Notes: generated by a model from the sequence alone, not told the origin. DNA of 64,000 nt from Azospirillum baldaniorum (GCF_003119195.2 NZ_CP022254.1:1210001-1274000), one strand, 5' to 3'; positions 9,307 to 17,565 are shown, numbered from the stretch's first letter. Translations and numbers: made by a program.

Positions 9307-9828
9307 AACTTCAGCGTCGATGACCCGCTTGACCTCGCAGAACCAGCGCAGCTTTTCCGCGAAGGGCAGGCGGGCGAGCCCGCTGGGCGAGGGCAGCACG
9401 ACGTCCACCGGACCATCGAACAGGCTGTCCGGCTGCACGCCCCAGTCCGCCCGGTCGCGATCCGCGGCGGCGAGATAGACCCCCTTCCCCGTGTAGGCGA
9501 TCACCCGCGGCCGGAATTCCGCGATCAGCGCGCGCAGCCGCGGCACGCCGCCGCGCAGCTCCGCCCGGCTGAGATCGGCGGCGCCCGGGGTCGCCCGCGC
9601 CACGAGGTTGGTGGAGCCCAGCCCGAACTCCGGCAACAGCCGGTCCTCCTCCGGGCGCAGCAGCCGTGGCGTCAGGCCGGCCTCCGCCAGCAGTTTCCAG
9701 AATTGGTTGCCCGGCCCAGCGTAATTGTGGCCGAGCCGGCCGGAGCGCATGCCGGGGTTGAAGCCGACGAACAGGGCGTCCAGTCCGGGGGCGATGATGT
9801 CGAGGATCGGGCCTTCGGAATCGGTCAT
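9292..9828 (-). CDS. mug: Mug-like mismatch-specific (G:U/T) DNA glycosylase
   Basis: 178 residues of the uracil-DNA glycosylase superfamily, Mug/TDG branch. It excises uracil or thymine opposite guanine. The active-site motif GFNPG is near residues 22-26, followed by the family segment GHNYAGPGNQFWKLL and the C-terminal substrate-clamp motif PSPSGLAR. Length matches E. coli Mug (about 168). It is convergent with parB. The codons for its last residues include an inverted iteron copy, and the region just upstream of its start (9861-9876) contains another. Convergent placement by the partition genes may be fortuitous. Confidence 0.88.
   Translation of the reverse strand: MTDSEGPILDIIAPGLDALFVGFNPGMRSGRLGHNYAGPGNQFWKLLAEAGLTPRLLRPEEDRLLPEFGLGSTNLVARATPGAADLSRAELRGGVPRLRALIAEFRPRVIAYTGKGVYLAAADRDRADWGVQPDSLFDGPVDVVLPSPSGLARLPFAEKLRWFCEVKRVIDAEVDTRR
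9302..9317 (-). repeat. Inverted iteron copy in the 3' end of mug
   Basis: On the minus strand ACGCTGAAGTTGACAC, two mismatches to the consensus. In the mug frame it reads GCT GAA GTT GAC AC, the same codon register as the other coding copies. Confidence 0.65.
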
Positions 9829-9860
9829 GTTGCGTCAACAGTGGAAAACGGCGTCCGGCA

Positions 9861-9876
9861 ACGCTGAATTTGAAAC
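9861..9876 (+). repeat. Dispersed iteron copy upstream of mug
   Basis: ACGCTGAATTTGAAAC, identical to the origin iteron, in the 52-bp gap between mug and the YoaK-like gene. Confidence 0.85.
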
Positions 9877-9880
9877 GCTC

Positions 9881-10597
9881 CTACTCCGCCGTCCGCCATT
9901 CGGCGAGAATCACCGGGGCGGCGAAGCCGGCGAGGATGGCCGCCAGCGTCACGAACAGCATGGCGCCCCAGGCGCTGTAGCCCAGAACTCCCAAGACGCC
10001 GCCCAGGAAGAAGGAGCCGACGGTCGGCAGATGCGTCTTCAGCTTGTCGAGCGTCACCCGGACGCGATCCCGGCCGTTGCGGTGGTAGAGATCGTCGATC
10101 AGGTTGCCCAGTTCGATCCCGATGTCGGTGATCATGCCGGTGACGTGGGTGGTGCGGACGCGGGCGTTGGAGATGCGCGTGACGATGGCGTTCTGCAACC
10201 CCATCAGGAAGCTCAACCCCATGACCAGCGCGGCGCCGCGAAGCTCGTGCAGCCAGACGTCGGCGGCGCCGAGCCCGGCGAGCAGCAGGGCTTCCAGGCA
10301 GACGCTGTAGGCGTAGATCGCCGACAGGCCGCGGCGCTGCCCGGCGTTGATGAGCATCGCCGACACCATCGCCCCGGCGATGAAGGTCGCCACGATCGCC
10401 AGCGCCATGCCGAAGGCGCCCATCTCGCCCAGCGCCAGATGATCCGCCATGGTCGAGACGGTGCCGGTCATGTGCGAGGAGTAGAGGCCGGCGGCGTAGA
10501 ATCCCGCGGCGTTGACAGCGCCGGCGATGCCCGCCAGCGACCAGGCCAGACTGCGGTCCGCCGACACGCCACGATGCTCACCCTGCCGGACCAGCAT
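9881..10597 (-). CDS. YoaK-family (DUF1275) inner-membrane protein
   Basis: About 238 residues, mostly hydrophobic, with around six predicted membrane segments and the DUF1275/YoaK landmarks NAAGFYAAGLYSSHMTGTVS near the N-terminus and GLQNAIVTRISNARVRTTHVTGM in the middle. The function of this family is not established. The ATG at 10597 is chosen because AGGGAG lies six bases upstream; a TTG at 10603 is also in frame. It is followed by mug on the same strand but with an iteron between, so an operon is doubtful. Confidence 0.85.
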   Translation of the reverse strand: MLVRQGEHRGVSADRSLAWSLAGIAGAVNAAGFYAAGLYSSHMTGTVSTMADHLALGEMGAFGMALAIVATFIAGAMVSAMLINAGQRRGLSAIYAYSVCLEALLLAGLGAADVWLHELRGAALVMGLSFLMGLQNAIVTRISNARVRTTHVTGMITDIGIELGNLIDDLYHRNGRDRVRVTLDKLKTHLPTVGSFFLGGVLGVLGYSAWGAMLFVTLAAILAGFAAPVILAEWRTAE

Positions 10598-10675
10598 GCC
10601 CAACTCCCTGAACCAAACGGGGCGCCATCATAGTGGCGACCGCAAGCGTCGGGGACCCGCTGGTTTGGAGGATCA

Positions 10676-11584
10676 TCAATGCGTTTCCGGAGCGGTCGGC
10701 ATGGTCTTGACGATGTCGAGGAACGCCCGCAGGGCCGGCGGCACGGCGCGGTGCCCGGGATAATACACCGCCGCCCGCTCCGGCTTGTGCATCCAGGCGG
10801 GCAGAACGGTCCGCAACCGCCCGTCCGCAAGGGCGGCTTCGGCGGCCCAACTCACCACATAGGCGAGCCCCAATCCTTGCGCGGCGGCGTCCACCATCAG
10901 TTCCTCGTCGTCGAGCACCAGCGGTCCGTTGGTGTCGACCGTCAATTCCTGCCCGGCCCGCTCGAACTCCCAGCGGTACAGCCGTCCGCCGGGCAGGCGG
11001 TGGCCGATGCAGCGATGACGCTGGAGATCGTCGGGCGTCGTCGGCTCCCCGGCGCGGTCGAGATAGGCGGGGGAGGCGACGCAGACGAAACCGATCGGGG
11101 CGGGGAAGGGCACCGCGACCATGTCCTTCGGGATGGAGTCGATCAGGCGGACGCCGGCGTCGAAGCCGCCGGACACGATGTCGATCAGCCGCCCCTCGAC
11201 GACCAGATCCACCGTCACGTCGGGAAACCGCTCGACCATGCGCGGGAGGACGTCGCGGACGAGAACCGCCGCGGCCACGCGCGGCGCGTTGATGCGGACC
11301 CGGCCGGCCACATTTCCCCGAACAGCCGAGGCGGCGTCCAGCGCTTCGTCCAACGATGTCAGGGCGACCTGCAGCCGGCCGAGCAGTTCAATCCCCGCTT
11401 CGGTCGGCGAAACGCTGCGGGTCGTGCGGTTGAGGAGGCGCACGCCCAGCCGATCCTCAAGGCCCCGCATCGCGTGGCTCAGCGTGGATGGCGCCGTTCC
11501 GAGTTCGTCCGCGGCACGGCGAAAGCTGCGATGGGTGGCGACGGCCACGAAGGCGCTGAGGTCGTTCAGGGAGGGACGCATCAT
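10676..11584 (-). CDS. LysR-family transcriptional regulator
   Basis: About 302 residues. The N-terminal LysR helix-turn-helix is clear (SFRRAADELGTAPSTLSHAMRGLEDRLGVRLLNRTTRSV). It is followed by a periplasmic-binding-like effector domain of the CrgA/DmlR subgroup (GRVRINAPR, GFDAGVRL). It is divergent from the ridA-like gene with about 100 bp between them, the classical arrangement for a LysR protein controlling its neighbour. The start is uncertain (ATG at 11584 or 11581, or 11620); no convincing ribosome site separates them. Effector unknown. Confidence 0.88.
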   Translation of the reverse strand: MMRPSLNDLSAFVAVATHRSFRRAADELGTAPSTLSHAMRGLEDRLGVRLLNRTTRSVSPTEAGIELLGRLQVALTSLDEALDAASAVRGNVAGRVRINAPRVAAAVLVRDVLPRMVERFPDVTVDLVVEGRLIDIVSGGFDAGVRLIDSIPKDMVAVPFPAPIGFVCVASPAYLDRAGEPTTPDDLQRHRCIGHRLPGGRLYRWEFERAGQELTVDTNGPLVLDDEELMVDAAAQGLGLAYVVSWAAEAALADGRLRTVLPAWMHKPERAAVYYPGHRAVPPALRAFLDIVKTMPTAPETH

Positions 11585-11686
11585 TGATGGCGATTTTGCA
11601 TCAGCCCGTGTCGATTTCAACGTCTAATCGCGCACCTCTTCAACTGCTATCTCCTGCTCCGGTTCCAATCTAAACGGGAGACACCG

Positions 11687-12085
11687 ATGTCCAAGCGTGA
11701 CGCCCTCTTTCCGGCCGGCCGGCAGGCGCTCTACGAAATCCACCGCTACTCCGCGGCCATCCGATCCGGCGATCTCCTCTTCATCTCGGGGCAGGTGGGC
11801 GGTCACGAGGACGGTTCTCCCGAGCCGGACTTCGCGAAGCAGGTTCAACTGGCTTTCGACAACCTGCGCGAGGTTCTGAAGGCGGCCGGCGCCACCTTCG
11901 ACGACATCGTGGACGTGACGACGTTCCACACCGATCCGGAGGCCCAATTCGAGACTGTCCTGTCGGTCAAGGACCGGATGTTTCCGCAGAAGCCCTATCC
12001 CAACTGGACCGCGGTCGGCGTGACGTGGCTCGCCGGTTTCGACTTCGAGATCAAGGTGATCGCTCGGGTTCCACAAACCGTCTGA
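11687..12085 (+). CDS. RidA-family (YjgF/UK114) protein
   Basis: 132 residues with RidA family features: SGDLLFISGQVG, the LREVLKAAGATFDDIVDVTTFH segment and a C-terminal R-V-P ending. Canonical RidA deaminates reactive enamine/imine intermediates from PLP enzymes, but many paralogues have other or unknown substrates. The conserved arginine near the C-terminus (VIARVPQ) is present, compatible with deaminase activity. GGGAGAC precedes the ATG. Probably controlled by the divergent LysR regulator. Confidence 0.82.
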   Translation: MSKRDALFPAGRQALYEIHRYSAAIRSGDLLFISGQVGGHEDGSPEPDFAKQVQLAFDNLREVLKAAGATFDDIVDVTTFHTDPEAQFETVLSVKDRMFPQKPYPNWTAVGVTWLAGFDFEIKVIARVPQTV

Positions 12086-12279
12086 GCCGGCATTGGCGAC
12101 AACGTCCTTCCCATCACGCCATGCATCGCGCTCATTGGACGGCTTGTCGCGACTCGCAAGCTTTGGCATTGTTGTGGAGACGCACCGTCACAAGACCGCG
12201 CGAACACCGACCTTCCAGTCTAGGAAGTGAAGTGGTCATTTGGTATCATTTTTTTCCGAACTCCTTGATCTGAAATGCG

Positions 12280-12897
12280 TCACAGCTCGATCTGGGCGGC
12301 GGTGATGACGCTTTGCGCGATGTCGGCGATGCGGCGGCCCTGCTTCATGGCGGCCTTGCGCAGGGCGTTGTAGGCCGCCTCCTCCGTCAGGGAATTCCGC
12401 TGCATCAGGATGCCCTTCGCCCGCTCGATCAGCTTGCGGTCGGCGAGCTGCGTGCGCGCCTCGTCGCGTTCGCGTTTCAGCGTTTCAAAAGCAGCGAATC
12501 TGGCCAGCGCGGTTTCCAGGATCGGCCGCACGCGGGCGGGGTGCAGCCCGTCGAGGACGAAGGCGGCCACCCCGGCCTCCGCCGCCTGCGCCGCCGCCCC
12601 CGGCGGGGCTTTGTCGGCGAAGAGGACGACGGCGCAGGCTCCCGACCGGGCCAGCCGGAAGACGCCGTCGAGCGTCGCAGGGTCCGGCGTTTCCAGCACC
12701 GCGACGACCGCGTCCGGGGCCAGCGCGGCGCTGCGGGCGGCCAAGTCGGCGAACCCATGGACCACGGCGATCCGGTCGGCGATCCGGTCGGCGATCCGGT
12801 CGCGGCCTCCCGTCCCGACGGCCAAGCCGTCCTCCACCGCCCGCGTGGCGTCGGGGTCGGGGCCGGCCACCAGAATGGTCAGGGGTTTGTTCGCCAT
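12280..12897 (-). CDS. nasT: NasT, ANTAR-domain response regulator of nitrate assimilation
   Basis: 205 residues: an N-terminal receiver-like domain (TILVAGPDPDATRAVEDGL) lacking an obvious phospho-acceptor pocket, then an ANTAR RNA-binding domain (RKLIERAKGILMQRNSLTEEAAYNALRKAAM). In known systems NasT binds paired-hairpin leaders and prevents termination when nitrate is present; NasS holds it otherwise. It is the last gene of the minus-strand nrtA-nrtB-nrtCD operon, 19 bp after the ATPase gene. Matching hairpin leaders precede nrtA and nirB. No nasS is visible. A perfect 12-bp triplication encodes DRIADRIADRIA in the receiver. Confidence 0.88.
   Translation of the reverse strand: MANKPLTILVAGPDPDATRAVEDGLAVGTGGRDRIADRIADRIAVVHGFADLAARSAALAPDAVVAVLETPDPATLDGVFRLARSGACAVVLFADKAPPGAAAQAAEAGVAAFVLDGLHPARVRPILETALARFAAFETLKRERDEARTQLADRKLIERAKGILMQRNSLTEEAAYNALRKAAMKQGRRIADIAQSVITAAQIEL
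12482..12497 (-). repeat. Weak iteron-like sequence in nasT
   Basis: Minus strand TCGCTGCTTTTGAAAC, three mismatches to the origin iteron but in the same codon register (A-x-F-E-T). It may be a decayed copy or chance. Confidence 0.3.
12767..12802. repeat. 12-bp tandem triplication inside nasT
   Basis: GCGATCCGGTCG is repeated three times without a mismatch. It adds the in-frame peptide DRIADRIADRIA to the receiver-like domain and is a likely site of slippage in multiples of four residues. Confidence 0.9.
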
Positions 12898-12916
12898 GGC
12901 CGCTCCGCCCTCCCCC

Positions 12917-14581
12917 TCACGCCGCCTTCACCGTCCCGTGGTGCCCGCCTTCCAGAAAGTTCAGCAACTCCTCCCGGTAGGCGTAATAACGGGGGTGCTC
13001 CAGCAGGGCCTGCCGGGTCCGGGGGTGGGGGATGTCCACCTCCAGGATATGGCCGATGCGGGCGTTCGGCCCGTTGGACATCATCACCACACGGTCGGCC
13101 AGCAGGATCGCCTCGTCAACGTCGTGGGTGACGCAGATGGCGGTGACCTGGGTGCGCGCCCACACCTCCATCAGCACCTCCTGAAGCTCCCAGCGGGTCA
13201 GGCTGTCCAGCATCCCGAAGGGCTCGTCGAGCAGCAGCAGCTTCGGCGACAGGGCGAAGGCCCGCGCGATGCCGACGCGCTGCTTCATGCCGTTGGACAG
13301 CTCCGCCGCGGTCTTGTGCATGGCATTGCCCAGCCCGACCCGCGACAGGTAGTAGCGGGCGATGTCGTTGCGCTCGCCCCGGCCCGCCTGCGGGTAGACG
13401 CGGTCGACCCCCAGCATGACGTTCTCCAGCGCGGTCAGCCAGGGGAACAGGCTGGGCGCCTGGAAGACCACCGCCCGATCGGGACCGGCGCCGACGACCT
13501 CCTTGCCGTCCAGCACGATGCCGCCGCTGGAGACGTCGGCCAACCCGGCGACCATCGACAGGACGGTGGACTTGCCGCAGCCCGAATGGCCGATCAGCGA
13601 GATGAACTCCCCCTTGCGCATCTTCAGGTCGAAGCCGTCCACCACGGTCAGCGGCCCCTTCGGCGTGGCGAAGGTCTTGGTCACCCGGCTGAACTCCACA
13701 TAGCGGTCGTCGGACAGGCCGCCGGGCTGGCCGGCAAGATAAGCCTTGGGTGGGGGCGCTGCGGTGATCGGCGTCGCCGCCGGCATGGTCAGACTCTCGT
13801 CCACCGCGGCGGCGGCGCGGCTGGCCCCGGCCTCCATCAGCCAGGCCGTGACCTCGGCGCGCAGGCGCTTGAAATCCGGGTCGTGGTTCACGGCGGTGCG
13901 GTCGCGCGGGCGCGGCAGGTCCACCGCGAAGGCGGGGCCGAGCGTCGCCCCCGGACCCGGCGTCAGCGGGATGATGCGGTCGGCCAGCAGGATGGCCTCG
14001 TCCACGTCGTTGGTGATGAGGACGACGGTCTTGCGGTCCTTGCGCCAGATCGCCTCGATCTCGTCCTGGAGCTTGGCGCGGGTCAGCGCGTCCAGCGCCG
14101 ACAGCGGCTCGTCGAGCAGCAGCATCTCCGGGCTCATGGCGAGCGCGCGGGCGAAGCCGACGCGCTGGCGCATGCCGCCCGACAGCTCCTTGGGGCGGCG
14201 GTCGGTGGCGTGGCCCAGCCCCACCGTCTCCACCGCGCGGCGGGTGAGCACGCCGCGCTCCGGCGACGGTTTGCCCTTGTGCACGGCGTCCACGGCCAGC
14301 GCCACGTTGTCCTTCACGCTCAGCCAGGGCATCAGCGAGTAGTTCTGGAACACGACGCCGCGCTCCGCCCCCGGCCCGCGCACCGGCGCACCGCGGAACA
14401 GCACCGTGCCCGCGTCGGGGGCCGCCAGCCCGCCCATCAGGTTGACCAGCGTGGTCTTGCCGGCGCCGGAGAAGCCGACGATGGCGACGAACTCCCCCTC
14501 CGCGATGGACAGGTCGATGCCGCGCAGCACCTCGGTCCCGCCGTAGGACTTCGCGACGTTCTTCAGCTCAAGGATGGCCAT
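12917..14581 (-). CDS. Fused nitrate/nitrite ABC transporter ATPase (NrtC/NrtD type, two nucleotide-binding domains)
   Basis: 554 residues carrying two ABC domains. Domain 1 has Walker A GFSGAGKT (36-43), signature LSGGM (133-137), Walker B LLLDEP, and Asn191 where the H-loop His is expected (ITNDVDEA). Domain 2 has Walker A GHSGCGKS (331-338), a degenerate signature LSNGM (428-432) and an intact H-loop (VTHDVDEA, His486). In a head-to-tail dimer this pairs the two defects in one site and leaves one consensus site. It powers nitrate/nitrite uptake with the permease upstream (13-bp gap). Cyanobacterial NrtC instead fuses an ATPase to a binding domain, so this is a different fusion. Confidence 0.88.
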   Translation of the reverse strand: MAILELKNVAKSYGGTEVLRGIDLSIAEGEFVAIVGFSGAGKTTLVNLMGGLAAPDAGTVLFRGAPVRGPGAERGVVFQNYSLMPWLSVKDNVALAVDAVHKGKPSPERGVLTRRAVETVGLGHATDRRPKELSGGMRQRVGFARALAMSPEMLLLDEPLSALDALTRAKLQDEIEAIWRKDRKTVVLITNDVDEAILLADRIIPLTPGPGATLGPAFAVDLPRPRDRTAVNHDPDFKRLRAEVTAWLMEAGASRAAAAVDESLTMPAATPITAAPPPKAYLAGQPGGLSDDRYVEFSRVTKTFATPKGPLTVVDGFDLKMRKGEFISLIGHSGCGKSTVLSMVAGLADVSSGGIVLDGKEVVGAGPDRAVVFQAPSLFPWLTALENVMLGVDRVYPQAGRGERNDIARYYLSRVGLGNAMHKTAAELSNGMKQRVGIARAFALSPKLLLLDEPFGMLDSLTRWELQEVLMEVWARTQVTAICVTHDVDEAILLADRVVMMSNGPNARIGHILEVDIPHPRTRQALLEHPRYYAYREELLNFLEGGHHGTVKAA

Positions 14582-14594
14582 GCTCGGGGACTCC

Positions 14595-15686
14595 TCAGCG
14601 GGTGCCGGTGTGGGAAACGGCGGCCTGGAAGGCCAGCATGACGCGGTCGAGCAGGAAGCCGATCAGGCCGATGGTGAAGACCGCCACCATGATGCGGGCG
14701 AGCGAGGAGGAGGAGCCGTTCTGGAACTCGTCCCACACGAACTTGCCGAGGCCGGGGTTCTGGGCCAGCATCTCCGCCGCGATCAGCACCATCCAGCCCA
14801 CGCCCAGCGACAGCCGCAGCCCGGTGAAGATGTAGGGCAGCGCCGAGGGCAGCACGAGCCGGCGCACCATCGTCGGGCCGGAGAGCTGCAGCACCTTGCC
14901 GACGTTCATCAGGTCCTTGTCGATGGAGGACACGCCGACCGCCGTGTTGATCAGCGTCGGCCACAGCGAGCAGAGCGTCACCGTGACGGCCGAGGTCAGG
15001 AAGGACTTCTCAAAGGTCGGGTTGTCGCTCGACACCGTGGCGCTGACCACCATGGTGACCAGCGGCAGCCAGGCCAGCGGCGACACCGGCTTGAAGATCT
15101 GGATCAGCGGGTTCATCGCCGCGTTGACCGTGCGGGACAGGCCGCAGGCCACCCCCAGCGGCACCGCCACCAGCGCGCCGAGCAGGAAGCCGGTGAAGAC
15201 CGTCTTCAGGCTGGTCAGGATCTGGTCAAGATAGGTCGGCTTGCCGGCGTAGGGCCGGGTCTTCACCTCGGCGGCCGGGTCCTTGGCCAGCAGCTCGGCG
15301 TTGCGCTTGGCCTGCCGGTCGTAGAAGGCGGCTTCCTTGGCGCGCTCGGCCTTGTGGTCGGCGTGGAGGATGCCGATCTGCTCCCACACCTGGGCCGGGC
15401 CGGGGATGGCGCCCAGGCTGGTGTTCACCTGTGGCGCCAGCCACGCCCAGGCGGCGAGGAACAGCATCAGAGCGGTCAGCGGCACGCCCATCTGCTGCCA
15501 CAGCTCCTGCCCCTGCTGGCGCGGGCTGTCCCCGGCGGCCATGCGGAGCAGCGGGCTGAGCCAGCCGAGCCCGACGATCTGCAGGGTGGCGGCGGTGCGG
15601 TTGAGCGCGTGGGCGAGACGGGCCTTGCGCCGGGCGCGCATCGCCTCGGCGGAGGAGAGGGTGGAGGCTTCGGTCACGCTGGTCAT
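14595..15686 (-). CDS. nrtB: NrtB, nitrate ABC transporter permease
   Basis: 363 residues of the NitT/TauT permease family. There are about six membrane helices, with the inner-membrane component signature around LVLPSALPYIFTGLRLSLGVGWMVL and a typical N-terminal region with a helix near residues 69-87. It is longer than many NrtB proteins (about 280-330) because of an extended N-terminus and a charged loop (HADHKAERAKEAAFYDRQAKRNAE). It belongs with the binding protein upstream and the double ATPase downstream. An approximately 85-bp palindromic repeat lies between it and nrtA. Confidence 0.9.
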   Translation of the reverse strand: MTSVTEASTLSSAEAMRARRKARLAHALNRTAATLQIVGLGWLSPLLRMAAGDSPRQQGQELWQQMGVPLTALMLFLAAWAWLAPQVNTSLGAIPGPAQVWEQIGILHADHKAERAKEAAFYDRQAKRNAELLAKDPAAEVKTRPYAGKPTYLDQILTSLKTVFTGFLLGALVAVPLGVACGLSRTVNAAMNPLIQIFKPVSPLAWLPLVTMVVSATVSSDNPTFEKSFLTSAVTVTLCSLWPTLINTAVGVSSIDKDLMNVGKVLQLSGPTMVRRLVLPSALPYIFTGLRLSLGVGWMVLIAAEMLAQNPGLGKFVWDEFQNGSSSSLARIMVAVFTIGLIGFLLDRVMLAFQAAVSHTGTR

Positions 15687-15720
15687 GGGGTGATCTTTCT
15701 GTTTGGCGCGGGGCGCCGAT

Positions 15721-15804
15721 GCCCCCCTCCCAACCTTCCCCCGCTTCGCAGGGGGAGGAGCGGATTCCCTCCCCTGCGAAGCGGGGGAGGGTTAGGGTGG
15801 GGGC
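15721..15804. repeat. Intergenic palindromic repeat, family A copy 1
   Basis: Inverted-repeat element of the form GCCCCC-ACCCTAACCCTCCCCC, then GCTTCGCAGGGGGAGG, then a spacer and the complementary arm ending GGTGGGGGC. It lies between nrtA and nrtB. The same unit occurs at 33056, 42109, 50642 and 55385. Confidence 0.8.
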
Positions 15805-15845
15805 CCGTCGCGACCACGGCGCGGGTCATCCGGGGAAAGAAGCGC

Positions 15846-17258
15846 TCAACCGCCGACCAGTTGCCCACCCTGCACCGCCTGCCCGCCCTTCAGGCCGATG
15901 GGCAGCTTCGTCAGGTACTCGTTGGGCTTGCGGCCGTCGTAGGCGATGCCGTCGATGAATCCGTTATCCAGCGGCTTGTAGCCGTCGCTGGTCCAGGGGA
16001 AGTCGGCCTCCTTGGCCTTGCCCTCCTCCACCAGCAGCCGCGCGGCCTTCAGGTAGATCTCCGGCTTGTAGACCTTGCGGGCGGTCTCGTCATACCAGGC
16101 GTCCGGCTTGGCCTCGGCGATCTGGCCCCAGCGGCGCATCTGCGTCAGGTACCAGACGGCGTCGGAGTAGAAGGGATAGGTGGCGTTGTAGCGGAAGAAG
16201 ACGTTGAAGTCGGGAACCGCCCGCTTGTCGCCCTTCTCATACTCGAAGGTCCCGGTCATCGAGTTGGCGATGACCTTGGCGTCGGCCCCCACATACTCCG
16301 ACTTGGCCAGGATCTTCACCGCCTCGGCGCGGTTGGCGTTGCCGTTCTCGTCCAGCCACATGGCGGCGCGGATCAGCGCCTTGACCAGCGCCAGATGGGT
16401 CTTGGGGTTCTTGGCGGCCCAGCCCTCGGTGACGCCGAAGACCTTCTCCGGGTTGTTCTTCCAGATCTCGGTGTCGGTGATGACCGGCACGCCGATGCCC
16501 TTCATCACCGCCTGCTGGTTCCACGGCTCGCCGACGCTGTAGCCGAAGATGGTCCCGGCCTCCAGCGTCGCCGGCATCTGCGGCGGCGGGGTGACGGAGA
16601 GCAGCGCGTCGGCCTGGATCTGGCCCGACACGTCGTTGGGCGCGTAGTAGCCGGGGTTGATGCCGCCGGCGGCCAACCAGTAGCGCAGCTCGTAATTGTG
16701 GGTGGAGACGGGGAAGACCATGCCCATGGTGAAGGGCTTGCCCTCTGCCCGGTACTGGGCGATGACCGGCTTCAGCGCGTCGGCCTTGATCGGGTGCAGC
16801 GGCTTGCCGTCCGGCCCCTTGGGCAGGTTGGGCTTCATCCGCTCCCACACCTCGTTGGACAGGGTGATGCCGTTGCCGTTCAGGTCCATCGAGAAGGCGG
16901 TCACCACGTTGGCCTGGGTGCCGAAGCCGATGGTGGCCCCCAGCGGCTGGCCGGCCAGCATGTGGGCGCCGTCCAGCTCCCCGGAGATCACACGGTCGAG
17001 CAGCACCTTCCAGTTGGCCTGCGGCTCCAGCGTCACCGACAGGCCCTCGTCCTCGAAGAAGCCCTTCTCCGCGGCGATGGCGAGCGGGGCCATATCGGTC
17101 AGCTTGATGAAGCCCAGCTTGAGCTGGTCCTTCTCCACGTCGAGCGGAGCGGCCTGGGCGGACCCGAGCATCAACGCCAGCGTGGCGGCGGCGGACAGCA
17201 GGGCGGTGCGGGGGGAGGCGGGAAGTCGGATCACGTCTCGGGTCACGTCTCGCGTCAC
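15846..17258 (-). CDS. nrtA: NrtA-like nitrate-binding protein
   Basis: About 470 residues from the proposed GTG at 17258. Exported substrate-binding protein of the CmpA/NrtA family: basic n-region and hydrophobic stretch (RTALLSAAATLALMLGSAQA), then LGFIKLTDMAPLAIAAEKGFFEDEGL and SMDLNGNGITLSN, typical of NrtA. The GTG start is chosen because GGAG lies eight bases upstream and everything further 5' codes for low-quality sequence that contains the leader hairpins. It captures nitrate or nitrite in the periplasm for NrtB and the ATPase. It could also act as the nitrate sensor if no NasS exists, but it looks like a transport protein. Confidence 0.9.
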   Translation of the reverse strand: MTRDVTRDVIRLPASPRTALLSAAATLALMLGSAQAAPLDVEKDQLKLGFIKLTDMAPLAIAAEKGFFEDEGLSVTLEPQANWKVLLDRVISGELDGAHMLAGQPLGATIGFGTQANVVTAFSMDLNGNGITLSNEVWERMKPNLPKGPDGKPLHPIKADALKPVIAQYRAEGKPFTMGMVFPVSTHNYELRYWLAAGGINPGYYAPNDVSGQIQADALLSVTPPPQMPATLEAGTIFGYSVGEPWNQQAVMKGIGVPVITDTEIWKNNPEKVFGVTEGWAAKNPKTHLALVKALIRAAMWLDENGNANRAEAVKILAKSEYVGADAKVIANSMTGTFEYEKGDKRAVPDFNVFFRYNATYPFYSDAVWYLTQMRRWGQIAEAKPDAWYDETARKVYKPEIYLKAARLLVEEGKAKEADFPWTSDGYKPLDNGFIDGIAYDGRKPNEYLTKLPIGLKGGQAVQGGQLVGG

Positions 17259-17392
17259 GTTGGTCGCTCCATCTCTCGTTCCGGACCCCCGCGGCACGCC
17301 CGACCTCGATCCAACGCCCCACCGGCGACGCGCCGTTGAGGGCTCTCCAGCCGTGAAGGGCTGTCGAACCGGGTCAGCGACGGTGCCGAGGG

Positions 17393-17439
17393 GCCCAACC
17401 TTGGGCGTATGGGATGGACGCACCGCCGTTGGCGCGTCC
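17393..17439 (-). promoter_or_regulatory. Candidate ANTAR (NasT) target leader upstream of nrtA
   Basis: Transcribed leftwards: a 9-bp stem with hexaloop AACGGC (17416-17439; loop 17425-17430), then nine bases, then GCCC-AAGGTT-GGGC (17393-17406). Both hexaloops have A at position 1 and G at position 4, the ANTAR-target signature. The first loop is identical to that in the nirB leader. No clear intrinsic terminator follows, so any control may use another step. The hairpins are seen; NasT binding is inferred. Confidence 0.6.
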
Positions 17440-17451
17440 CGCCGTTCCTCT

Positions 17452-17469
17452 CGCAAGGATCATGCCAAA
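17452..17469 (-). promoter_or_regulatory. Sigma-54 promoter for nrtA operon
   Basis: Minus strand TTTGGCATGATCCTTGCG: GG and GC dinucleotides exactly ten bases apart, close to consensus TGGCACG-N4-TTGCA. The start would be near 17441, just before the paired hairpins. Implies RpoN and an NtrC-like activator. Confidence 0.75.
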
Positions 17470-17565
17470 GGCTGAATGAGCGTCCAAACAGAGCCAAAGG
17501 TCTTTGTTTCTGCGGCTTTGACGCGAGTTGCCTATTCTTTGTGCTAGTACCTTGGTGGTGACGCA

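Noticed and set aside
15846..17456. Longer NrtA starting at 17456
   Set aside because: The extra 66 residues cover the ANTAR-type hairpins and lie close to the predicted transcription start; the GTG at 17258 has a ribosome site and gives a normal signal peptide.
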